A DNA stretch of 6,409 bases from an uncultured Verrucomicrobiota bacterium (GCA_946631535.1 CAMPAF010000180.1:1-6409), one strand, 5' to 3'; numbered from the stretch's first letter, positions 1 through 6,104 are shown. Numbers and translations are program-made. The notes: generated by a model from the sequence alone, not told the origin.

Positions 1-446
1 GCCTGGTCCACGCAGTCGCACTTGGGCTGGATCGAGAGGCGCGCCTTCTTCTCGGCGAGGATCAGGTCGAGCGCCTCCTCCAGACGCACGATCGTCACCT
101 TGGGGCACTGCTCCAGCGTGAGCTTGTGCTGTGCGCGGAACTTCTCGGCCATGTCGAGCTGGGCCAGCTCGGCGTAGGTGCAGTCCTTGATCTTCTTGTC
201 CTTCGAACAGTATTCCCCCGTCGTCGCGTTGTGCGAGATCACGAGCTGTCCGTCCTTAGTCAGGTGGACGTCCGTCTCGATCCAGTCCGCGCCGATCCGG
301 TTCGCGGACGAAAACGCCCGCAGCGAGTTCTGCGGCAGGCGCATGGAATCCCCGCGATGGGCGGTGATGCCGTTCTCTGCCGTCATTCCGCACGCAACCT
401 GCGCGGCAATCGCCGCCGTTGCCATCAAGAATATTCTTTTCATCAT
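1..446 (-). CDS. Secreted glycerophosphodiester phosphodiesterase (GDPD), N-terminal part, cut by the window edge
   Basis: The 148 visible residues match the start of a GDPD-family TIM barrel, which hydrolyses glycerophosphodiesters to glycerol-3-phosphate and an alcohol. Visible motifs are AHRGD (His30, Arg31), the metal-ligand pair in WIETDV (Glu57, Asp59), LTKDG (63-67) and the second catalytic His in ISHN (His72). A basic start and hydrophobic stretch (residues 1-20) suggest export; Cys19 is preceded by QVA, a poor lipobox, so a lipoprotein is unlikely. The start is the first of two adjacent ATGs because AAGGAG (455-460) lies 8 nt before it. Oddities: the usual PENT motif reads PQNS (38-41) and the usual HD after the second His is HN. 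The family call is firm; substrate is unknown. The C-terminal half, including the remaining metal-ligand Glu, is outside the window. Confidence 0.9.
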   Translation of the reverse strand, partial: MMKRIFLMATAAIAAQVACGMTAENGITAHRGDSMRLPQNSLRAFSSANRIGADWIETDVHLTKDGQLVISHNATTGEYCSKDKKIKDCTYAELAQLDMAEKFRAQHKLTLEQCPKVTIVRLEEALDLILAEKKARLSIQPKCDCVDQ

Positions 447-526
447 GACTAGTTCTCCTTGCATGTAGGTTGAAAGGTTTCTCAATTTACCCTCATTCAC
501 ATTCCTGCGCGAACGCGGGCGGCGGG
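447..526 (-). promoter_or_regulatory. Leader upstream of the GDPD gene
   Basis: This 80-bp gap lies between the receiver-domain stub and the GDPD start. It contains the AAGGAG ribosome binding site at 455-460. I see no convincing sigma70 promoter in it, so the GDPD gene may depend on the promoter carried by repeat copy 1 about 270 bp upstream. That dependence is an inference. Confidence 0.4.
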
Positions 527-607
527 CTACACGTGCCCACGGATGGTGTCCGCCAGCTTCGCGGCAGTGATGGGCTTGAAGAGGGTGTCGTCAAACCCCA
601 TGTCGAT
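527..607 (-). pseudogene. C-terminal stub of a response-regulator receiver (REC) domain
   Basis: The frame ending at TAG (527-529) reads SIDMGFDDTLFKPI and continues with TAAKLADTIRGHV. This matches the end of a CheY-like receiver domain: the G-x-D-D-x-L turn, the strand-5 K-P-I motif containing the conserved switch Lys, and the last amphipathic helix. The phospho-acceptor Asp and the rest of the domain are missing, because the 297-bp repeat begins immediately upstream. The frame stays open back into the repeat, to a TGA inside the promoter spacer, giving a potential chimeric ORF of about 53 codons from a GTG. It is probably the tail of a hybrid kinase or response regulator destroyed by insertion or deletion. 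Only about 27 residues remain, so this rests on motif recognition. Confidence 0.6.
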
Positions 608-713
608 GGAGGTAGTTGCAAAACCCCTCTTCCGCACCATTCGCGAGCCAAGCCACGCGGCTTGACGAAACCCGCAGAAACGTCTCTTCACGACTGAAAG
701 GTTCAGCGCATCA

Positions 714-742
714 ATTATGCCAAAATCTCACCTTGGGCGCAA
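714..742 (-). promoter_or_regulatory. Sigma70-like promoter inside repeat copy 1
   Basis: On the minus strand, TTGCGC (737-742) is followed by a 17-nt spacer and CATAAT (714-719), which matches the TATAAT consensus at 5 of 6 positions; the -35 matches TTGACA at 3 of 6. It would fire toward the receiver stub and the GDPD gene. The same promoter is present unchanged in copy 2. Activity is inferred from sequence only. Confidence 0.5.
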
Positions 743-778
743 GGAGGAACAAGAAGTTTTTCATTTCAAAGCCTACAC

Positions 779-898
779 GCCGCCTGGAAGGCGGCTTCCC
801 CAATCAGCGCGCCACAACGGGAGGGCCTCGCTCCTGCGCGGTCGCCTAACTGGGAAAGCCGCCATCTTGGCGGCGTTGAAATCACGGGGACTGTCCCC
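779..898 (-). other. Three hairpins at the upstream end of repeat copy 1
   Basis: Perfect inverted repeats are GGGGAC-T-GTCCCC (886-898), GCCGCCA-TCT-TGGCGGC (858-874) and GCCGCCT-GGA-AGGCGGC (779-795), written on the plus strand. They lie just downstream of the GH5 stop and upstream of the repeat's own promoter. None has a clear U-tract on the minus strand, though the 858-874 hairpin is followed by TTT. They could end transcription weakly or protect the mRNA 3' end. The two GCCGCC hairpins share stem halves and could pair with each other. Confidence 0.6.
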
Positions 899-916
899 AT
901 AAATCCTCTGCTGGGA

Positions 917-1972
917 TCAGATAGCGAAACCGGCCAGCAATGCCCGTTTGCGCGGCGTGTCGGATGCCGGTTTCAGCTTTCCCGATTCATCCGGTGCAAG
1001 TTCCACGTTCCAGCTCTTCGACTCGCGCAGCGCATGGTACGTCCAGTCCCACCCGTATTCCCTGAATATTTCCATGCAGTCCGCCAGATAGCGCTCCGCG
1101 CCATTCGCCCACACGGAAGCGGAGAACTCGCCCACGTAGATGCGGGCGTGATGCTTCAGCTGAAATTCGCGGACGGGCCGCAGCCGCTCGCGCAGCCAGT
1201 CGCGTCCCCAGCCCCTTGCCGCATCCGGCCATGTCAGCGCCCCCGCCGGCTTGGCGTCCTTCAGGCCCGTGCCCTGATGCGTGTAGCCGTGCGGCATGTA
1301 GACGTGGACCTGGTAGACGACGTTGTCGAGCGGCACGGGCTTCATCTGGGCAAAAGTCTTCGCCTGCGCCCATTCGTTCGACTCGATGATGACACGCATG
1401 TCCGGATCCTCCGCGCGTATGGCACGGGCGGCGGCGACCTGCAGCGACCACCAGTCGAGTCCTTCGGGGGATGGCCGACGGTTCGTCGGCTCGTTGATGA
1501 GATCGTAGCCGTAGATCCGCCGATCCCCCTTGAAACGACGCGCTATCCGCCGCCAAATGGCAACGAACACGTCGGCATAGTCCTTCTCGTGGAACATGTT
1601 CATTTCGCCGTCTGCGTCGCGCCCTCCCGGCGGGACGTGGAGATCCACGACGATGCGTACACCGTGCGTCTGTCCCCAGGCCAAGACGCTGTCCAGTTCG
1701 TCAAGTTTGCGGTTGACCCAGGTTTCAAACGCCACTACGCTTCTGTTGGCGTTCGTCTGCCCCCATCCGACCGCCATCTGGTAGCGCGCCAGGTTGCCGC
1801 CCCACGCCGCCAGCGTGCGGATGTCGTCTTCGCGCACGTTCCAGCTGCGCAGCATCATGCCGCGATTCGCGCCGGGCGCATCCGTGTTCCCATTGCCCGT
1901 CAACTGCTCCCGTTCGACGGCAGATGCGCCTGTTGCCAGGATGGCGACGAGGATGCTGAACGTTCTCTTCAT
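917..1972 (-). CDS. Secreted glycoside hydrolase family 5-like endoglycanase
   Basis: 351 residues. Residues 1-18 are a signal peptide ending GASA, so the mature enzyme is exported to the periplasm or outside. The rest is one (beta/alpha)8 catalytic domain of clan GH-A, cellulase family 5 type. Visible landmarks are Arg63 in LARYQM, His112 in VVDLHVP, the acid/base Glu161 in LINEP, the HVY motif (His223, Tyr225), the nucleophile Glu282 in YVGEFS, and a late Trp-rich strand GWDWTYHA (307-314). Retaining cleavage of a beta-glycan (cellulose, mannan or similar) is expected from the family; the exact substrate cannot be read here. It has no binding module, while the protein encoded 21 bp upstream is rich in putative sugar-binding modules. 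No strong ribosome binding site precedes the ATG, consistent with translational coupling. Repeat copy 1 starts 8 nt after the stop. Confidence 0.9.
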   Translation of the reverse strand: MKRTFSILVAILATGASAVEREQLTGNGNTDAPGANRGMMLRSWNVREDDIRTLAAWGGNLARYQMAVGWGQTNANRSVVAFETWVNRKLDELDSVLAWGQTHGVRIVVDLHVPPGGRDADGEMNMFHEKDYADVFVAIWRRIARRFKGDRRIYGYDLINEPTNRRPSPEGLDWWSLQVAAARAIRAEDPDMRVIIESNEWAQAKTFAQMKPVPLDNVVYQVHVYMPHGYTHQGTGLKDAKPAGALTWPDAARGWGRDWLRERLRPVREFQLKHHARIYVGEFSASVWANGAERYLADCMEIFREYGWDWTYHALRESKSWNVELAPDESGKLKPASDTPRKRALLAGFAI

Positions 1973-1993
1973 GCGCGGCGGCTTACGGGTCTC

Positions 1994-4900
1994 TTACCGG
2001 AACAAGACCATTGTTCCATCGGAAGTTGCTTCAAGCGTCCCCATGCCTGAAATGTAATCGGGACAGGTGGCCGCACTGATTGTCCCGACATGAACGACGC
2101 CTCCCAGCGTGACGGGACCCGTTTTAACCGTGCCGGGGAAGTCGAGCTGGAGACGCGCACCCTCCGCCACCGTGATCCTCATCTTTTCCGGCATAGACGG
2201 TACATCCGCGACCGTGCTGACGACCTTGCGTACCGACACGCCGTCAATCAGCGTACGCCTGTCGTTATGTGCGGAATCCTTCGCCGTACCCGCAATCTTC
2301 AACGTGTAGGAACCGGCCGCAGGAACGCTGAACAGGGCGGAATACTCGTAGAAATTGAGTCCGAACGGCTTCACGAACACCAGTTCGGTTTCGCTACCGC
2401 CCGCTGCAGCCAACGTGGCGCGCAGGGGATTGCATCCATAGTTCGGACGTCCGTCCGTACGGGAATGGGCGGCGAAGCGAAGGCGATACAGTCCCTCAAC
2501 CGGCATGTTGAGCGTCCACGAGCAGGAATCGTCGTTGCAGAGCATGAAATCGACGTCGCCGTCGTATGCGGTGTAGCCGAAATACTGGGGACTGCCCGCG
2601 TAGCTGTTCCGTATTGCCTTGCGTACGCCGAACGTCCCCTGCCGGGCCGTCAGGCCGCTGCTGCCGTTCTCGAAACTGCCGTTCACGACAAGTTCTCCCG
2701 TATCGGCCGCGGCAGCTTCAACAAACACCAAATCGTCGAGCAGACCGCTCCCGGCGCTTGTGTGCGTCAGCGTCAGCGTAACGGACTCGGATTCGTCAAA
2801 CCCAAACGATACTGGCCACACGACATCCGCAAACAAGTGGCTGGACACGGTCACCGTACCAAGCGAAATCTGCGTTCCATTGGCCCGCGTCAAGGTTGCC
2901 GACACGATTGGATTGGCGGTCGCCCCTTGTTCACCGCTCGATGCGTACTTGTAGTAGTTCGACCCCCAGGCCGCAAGACGCCCCTTCAGCCGGAACGTGC
3001 CGGCCGGTGCCGTGAACGCGGTGGACGCGACGCCGTTCGCGCCGATGAACGCCAGATGCGTGCTGCCGTACACGTAGTCGGCGCAGGCCGACATGCGCGT
3101 GGGCTTGGAACCCGAAGCGTCGGCGAAGGACAGCGGGCTGGACACTGACACGGCCGGGACCTTCGTCGAATTGAAGTACGTCGAAGCGGAGCTGTCGAAC
3201 GTCCAGTCCTTCGCGGTCGTCGCAGCATTGAGGCAAAGGTAGTGCGGCGTGTTGTTGGTGTACATCTCGAAATCGCCGTTGGGAACCGTAAAGGCGACTG
3301 GCGCCGACGCCTCGCGCACGAGTCTGAGCCGTACGTCGTCGATCAGGTAGGTATCATCTTGATAGGTATTGCTTATCTTGAAACCGAGAACATGACGCCC
3401 TGCCGTCGCCGTGAAGCGGCAGTAGGTTCGCGGCCAGGGCGCCTCGCCCGACAGGAGCGCCCCAATCTGGGTCGCCGTGGAGAGATTGTTCCCCGTGCCA
3501 ACCCATATCCCCAACGGGTAATATTTCCCGTCGCCAGCATTTTTTCGCGTGGTGGACACACAGCTGAACTCGTACGTTCCGTCCTTCGGCAGATCGACAA
3601 ACGTGTAGGCCGACGAACCCGTGTCCTTGATCGCCAGCACGCCCTCGCCGCTGGGCGGCGGAACGGCGGTTTTACAGTGGGTATTCCAGCCCGAGCTCTT
3701 CACGCTCAGCCAACGAGTAGCGCTACCACCACCGTACCACCCATGCGAGAAACCCGTGAAGCCCGTCATCTCGCCCGAATGGCCGTTCTCGAAAAACGCC
3801 TCGAAATCGGCGTTCGTGACCGTAACGTTGACGGACTCTACGCCATTCCCAGGCAGATAGAGCGATGTCTTTTCCGGCGCTACCAGCACGAGCGAACCGC
3901 CCTCCACGGAAAGCCGTTTCACCCCGTTCGAGATAGCGGAGACGCGCGCCTCGGCAACGCCGGTCTTGCGTACGGCGGCCGCATCGCCACCCGACGTAAG
4001 CGTAATGTCGGTTCCGTCTTTCCGGTCGCGGCTGAGAAGCGTCGACAGGTTGACCGACGGCGACGTCGTGTAGCTCGCATCCAGGACGTCCCCGCCGGCG
4101 ACGCCGAGCGTCGGGGCCATGCCACCGCGCACCGCCACGGTGCCTTGCGCGAGGTTGAATGTTCCGGCAAACGGCGGACTGTCGCCACTGGGGCCGATCA
4201 CGAGCGTGCCCGCGCCCGATTTCGTCACCGTTCCCTCGCCTGCAAACGCGACAGGCCCCACGCTTTCGTCAGCCGCCGGGGCAACCGTCACCTCTGCGCC
4301 ATCCGCCACGCCAATCCGTCCCACGTCCGTGTCCAGACGCGCCAACTTGTCCGTGCCGTCGCGCAGCTTCCACTTCGCCATCAGGTAGCGCTCCACCGCC
4401 ACGAACTCGGCCTCGGAAAGCTGGTTCGTGAAGAGGATCGCCTCTGAGAGGAAGTCTCCGCCGATCACCTTGGCCACCGTGCGCTGCTTGAAGAAGTTGT
4501 CGATGTACTGGAACTGGTCTCCGACGGTTCCAGCCAAAAGCTGGAATCCCTTGCGCGGCGGTGTGCGGAACACATCGACCACCTGTCCGTTCAGCGAAAA
4601 GCGCGATGTCCACAGCCCGCCGTGCTGGTCGCCGCGGTACAAGTCGAAATGGCCGGCCGAAAGCGATGTGTAGCCCGTAAGGGAGTCTGAATTGGCACGG
4701 AATCCGCCCTGCGCGACGTTTTGCGAATAGCCATAGACAGGCCCCCATGTGCTGGCGATCCCGTGAACAAGGAAGAAGTGGAACACCTTTGTGTATGACA
4801 GCGCGGCGTCCGACGGGTTCTTGAACGCCATGTACTGCCCGGAGCCAAGACCACCGAAGTAGACGGTCGCGTTGCCGTCCACGTTCGTCACGACAGGGTT

Positions 4901-5398
4901 TCCAGTCTGCTCGTTAGCACATCCCGTCACGCCATGGGCGGACAGGGCGGACGTGTAGGACCGTGCGGACGGATCGGCCTCGCGTACGTCGCACCAGCGC
5001 GTCACGCGCGTCACGGTCGCGTCCTCGGCGTCAGGTTCCGTCTGGAGGCCCTTGCCGGGCGTAGCGTCCACCCAGAATGCGGCCTTGTCGGAAATGAAGG
5101 CGGGCGGCGTCGCGTCCGCCGTGGCGTTGCCGGGCGCGAGGGCGAGCGTCCCCTCCAACGCCGTCACCGCGTAGGGCGCCTGACGGTCCACCTGCGACAG
5201 GGGGAGCGTCAACGTGCCCGCGCCCAGCTTGTAGAACACGCCTCCGTCTCCCACGCCCAGCCGCCCGTCAAACGTGACGGACGCGTTCGCGGCGACGTTC
5301 GTGCCGGACGCTTCGCGCCAACCGACGTACAAGGCATCACCCGCTGCGGCGCCGGTCACCGCCAGGCCGATGCCGAAAAGTAAAACGTTCCTTCTCAT
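1994..5398 (-). CDS. Large secreted LamG-like and NxxFE-module protein with autotransporter-associated strand repeats
   Basis: 1134 residues with a signal peptide (1-20, ending GAAAG). In order: a first autotransporter-associated strand motif (YKLGAGTLTL, 56-65, then LEGTLALA, 81-88); a LamG/concanavalin-like region from about 100 to 345, opening FWVDA and closing with LSEAEFVAVERYLMAKW; a second strand motif (KSGAGTLVI, 393-401, then AQGTVAV, 417-423); three modules each starting NxxFE (529, 707, 906) and ending LIDDV, LLDDL and LIDGV (685, 886, 1050), typical of galactose-binding or CBM-like jelly rolls; and a beta-rich tail 1061-1134. No C-terminal beta-barrel is seen, so export as a classical autotransporter is unlikely. 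The ATG at 5398 is chosen because GAGGA lies 7 nt upstream and the signal peptide begins there; the frame is open to an ATG at 5458 inside the repeat. Probably a surface or secreted glycan-binding protein working with the downstream GH5. Binding is inferred from fold-level motifs. Confidence 0.82.
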   Translation of the reverse strand: MRRNVLLFGIGLAVTGAAAGDALYVGWREASGTNVAANASVTFDGRLGVGDGGVFYKLGAGTLTLPLSQVDRQAPYAVTALEGTLALAPGNATADATPPAFISDKAAFWVDATPGKGLQTEPDAEDATVTRVTRWCDVREADPSARSYTSALSAHGVTGCANEQTGNPVVTNVDGNATVYFGGLGSGQYMAFKNPSDAALSYTKVFHFFLVHGIASTWGPVYGYSQNVAQGGFRANSDSLTGYTSLSAGHFDLYRGDQHGGLWTSRFSLNGQVVDVFRTPPRKGFQLLAGTVGDQFQYIDNFFKQRTVAKVIGGDFLSEAILFTNQLSEAEFVAVERYLMAKWKLRDGTDKLARLDTDVGRIGVADGAEVTVAPAADESVGPVAFAGEGTVTKSGAGTLVIGPSGDSPPFAGTFNLAQGTVAVRGGMAPTLGVAGGDVLDASYTTSPSVNLSTLLSRDRKDGTDITLTSGGDAAAVRKTGVAEARVSAISNGVKRLSVEGGSLVLVAPEKTSLYLPGNGVESVNVTVTNADFEAFFENGHSGEMTGFTGFSHGWYGGGSATRWLSVKSSGWNTHCKTAVPPPSGEGVLAIKDTGSSAYTFVDLPKDGTYEFSCVSTTRKNAGDGKYYPLGIWVGTGNNLSTATQIGALLSGEAPWPRTYCRFTATAGRHVLGFKISNTYQDDTYLIDDVRLRLVREASAPVAFTVPNGDFEMYTNNTPHYLCLNAATTAKDWTFDSSASTYFNSTKVPAVSVSSPLSFADASGSKPTRMSACADYVYGSTHLAFIGANGVASTAFTAPAGTFRLKGRLAAWGSNYYKYASSGEQGATANPIVSATLTRANGTQISLGTVTVSSHLFADVVWPVSFGFDESESVTLTLTHTSAGSGLLDDLVFVEAAAADTGELVVNGSFENGSSGLTARQGTFGVRKAIRNSYAGSPQYFGYTAYDGDVDFMLCNDDSCSWTLNMPVEGLYRLRFAAHSRTDGRPNYGCNPLRATLAAAGGSETELVFVKPFGLNFYEYSALFSVPAAGSYTLKIAGTAKDSAHNDRRTLIDGVSVRKVVSTVADVPSMPEKMRITVAEGARLQLDFPGTVKTGPVTLGGVVHVGTISAATCPDYISGMGTLEATSDGTMVLFR

Positions 5399-5405
5399 CG
5401 CAACT

Positions 5406-5410
5406 TCCTC
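5406..5410 (-). promoter_or_regulatory. Ribosome binding site deciding the large-protein start
   Basis: GAGGA on the minus strand lies 7 nt before the ATG at 5398, within AGGAAGAGGAAG. It lies outside repeat copy 2, which ends at 5419. This supports the internal ATG with a signal peptide over the in-frame ATG at 5458, which would add 20 repeat-encoded residues before the signal sequence. Confidence 0.75.
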
Positions 5411-5455
5411 TTCCTGAAGTAGTTGCCAAACCCCTCTCCCGCACCATTCGCGAGC

Positions 5456-5471
5456 CAAGCCACGTGGCTTG
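5456..5471. other. 16-bp perfect palindrome in the leader of the large-protein gene
   Basis: CAAGCCACGTGGCTTG is a perfect palindrome without a spacer, located between the repeat's promoter and the start codon. In copy 1 (649-664) one central base differs, so symmetry is lost at the centre. It could be an operator for a dimeric regulator or simply part of the repeat; no regulator is encoded nearby. Confidence 0.45.
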
Positions 5472-5520
5472 ACGAAACCCGCAGAAACGTCTCTTCACGA
5501 CTGAAAGGTTCAGCGCATCA

Positions 5521-5549
5521 ATTATGCCAAAATCTCACCTTGGGCGCAA
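5521..5549 (-). promoter_or_regulatory. Sigma70-like promoter in repeat copy 2, driving the large-protein/GH5 pair
   Basis: On the minus strand, TTGCGC (5544-5549), a 17-nt spacer and CATAAT (5521-5526). Transcription would start about 110-120 nt before the ATG at 5398, giving a leader that includes the CAAGCCACGTGGCTTG palindrome. I see no better promoter in the 318 bp between the FG-GAP stop and this gene, so it is the best candidate for the two-gene unit. Confidence 0.55.
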
Positions 5550-5585
5550 GGAGGAACAAGAAGTTTTTCATTTCAAAGCCTACAC

Positions 5586-5705
5586 GCCGCCTGGAAGGCG
5601 GCTTCCCCAATCAGCGCGCCACAACGGGAGGGCCTCGCTCCTGCGCGGTCGCCTAACTGGGAAAGCCGCCATCTTGGCGGCGTTGAAATCACGGGGACTG
5701 TCCCC
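5586..5705 (-). other. Three hairpins at the upstream end of repeat copy 2
   Basis: The same three inverted repeats as in copy 1: GGGGAC-T-GTCCCC (5693-5705), GCCGCCA-TCT-TGGCGGC (5665-5681) and GCCGCCT-GGA-AGGCGGC (5586-5602). They follow the FG-GAP remnant's stop and precede the promoter, where they could insulate the large-protein transcript from upstream read-through. Confidence 0.6.
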
Positions 5706-5716
5706 ATAAATCCTCC

Positions 5717-6022
5717 TTACTTGCCAGTTTTGCGACAAATGTATGGATTGTCAAGGCGGTAGAAGAAGCCGTCTTCCGTGCCCAGCACCAGGTCAGGCAC
5801 GCCGTCGCCGTCGAAATCGGCGGGGGTGGGCGACGTCGTATGCCCCGCAAGGCGCACGAGTCCCATCGGCCCCTCGTTGCGGAATCGCCACTTGCCGTCG
5901 GCACCACGTCCCAGCCCCTTGAAGAAGTCAGCGTTGACGCTGTTGACGATCATATCTAGGACGCCGTCGCCGTCCCAGTCGCAGAAACAGAACTTGCGCC
6001 GTCCGCTCGCCCCAAGATTTCC
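5717..6022 (-). pseudogene. 5'-truncated FG-GAP/VCBS repeat protein remnant
   Basis: About 101 residues with two calcium-binding FG-GAP/VCBS blades: WDGDGVLDMIVN and DFDGDGVPDLVLG. The conserved-looking stretch starts near NLGASGRRKF and ends at a TAA (5717-5719). FG-GAP blades form beta-propellers in secreted proteins of PVC bacteria. Upstream of about 6022 the frame runs into the GGGGACA repeat cluster and then out of frame across the sialidase tail, and no start codon with a ribosome binding site precedes the homologous part. I therefore read it as the C-terminal end of a longer secreted protein that lost its 5' part at the repeat cluster. A short expressed protein starting at the ATG at 6064 is possible but has no supporting ribosome binding site. 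Confidence 0.75.
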
Positions 6023-6028
6023 GGAGCA

Positions 6029-6104
6029 TTGATGGGGACACCTTGATGGGGACAGGCCCCTCATGCCACACTCAGTTTCCGAAGGGTCTGTCCCCTCAGT
6101 TTCC
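6029..6104. repeat. REP-like cluster with GGGGACAG/CTGTCCCC palindrome and short direct repeats
   Basis: The arms GGGGACAGGCCC (6048-6059) and GGGTCTGTCCCC (6084-6095) form a 12-bp stem with one G-T pair around a 24-nt loop. TTGATGGGGACA occurs twice (6029-6040, 6043-6054), and CTCAGTTTCC occurs twice (6071-6080, 6095-6104). This nested layout resembles REP sequences mobilised by RAYT (REP-associated tyrosine) transposases; that link is inference, as no transposase is in the window. The cluster sits at the breakpoint of the truncated FG-GAP gene. The GGGGACA core also occurs in the 297-bp repeats. Confidence 0.65.

Larger units (their letters stand above)
612..908 (-). repeat. 297-bp dispersed repeat, copy 1
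   Basis: Matches 5419-5715 at a constant offset of 4807 with three substitutions (positions 620, 631, 658) and no indels. Oriented by its promoter it reads on the minus strand. It starts 8 nt after the GH5 stop with GAGGATTTATGGGG, passes through three hairpins, then a promoter, and ends with GCAACTAC at the edge of the receiver-domain stub. It encodes no recognisable protein; the short frames inside it look incidental. There is no transposase here and no obvious target-site duplication, so if mobile it is non-autonomous. It may be a MITE/REP-like element or a dispersed regulatory cassette. Confidence 0.93.
5419..5715 (-). repeat. 297-bp dispersed repeat, copy 2
   Basis: Same element and orientation as 612-908, with three substitutions at 5427, 5438 and 5465. 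It begins 1 nt after the stop of the FG-GAP remnant and ends 9 nt before the purine-rich ribosome binding region of the large secreted protein. It therefore supplies the whole upstream region of that gene, including the candidate promoter. The last 250 bp toward the FG-GAP side are identical in the two copies, which points to a recent duplication or ongoing gene conversion. Confidence 0.93.

Noticed and set aside
766..900. 44-codon minus-strand frame in the repeat, ATG with GAGG 4 nt upstream
   Set aside because: The start lies inside the GGGGACAGTCCCC palindrome region, the product has no recognisable feature, and the putative ribosome binding site is too close. Present in both copies but probably incidental.
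616..902. 77- and 61-codon plus-strand frames found in both repeat copies (also 5423-5709)
   Set aside because: Their identity only reflects the DNA repeat; one frame differs by non-conservative changes and there is no independent sign of protein selection.
1034..4447. Long plus-strand reading frames (338, 352 and 401 codons)
   Set aside because: They lie antisense to the GH5 and large-protein genes, show no domain or signal-peptide pattern, are rich in Arg and low-complexity stretches typical of high-GC shadows, and lack ribosome binding sites.
1994..5398. Classical type V autotransporter
   Set aside because: The strand motifs are present but no C-terminal beta-barrel translocator is visible.
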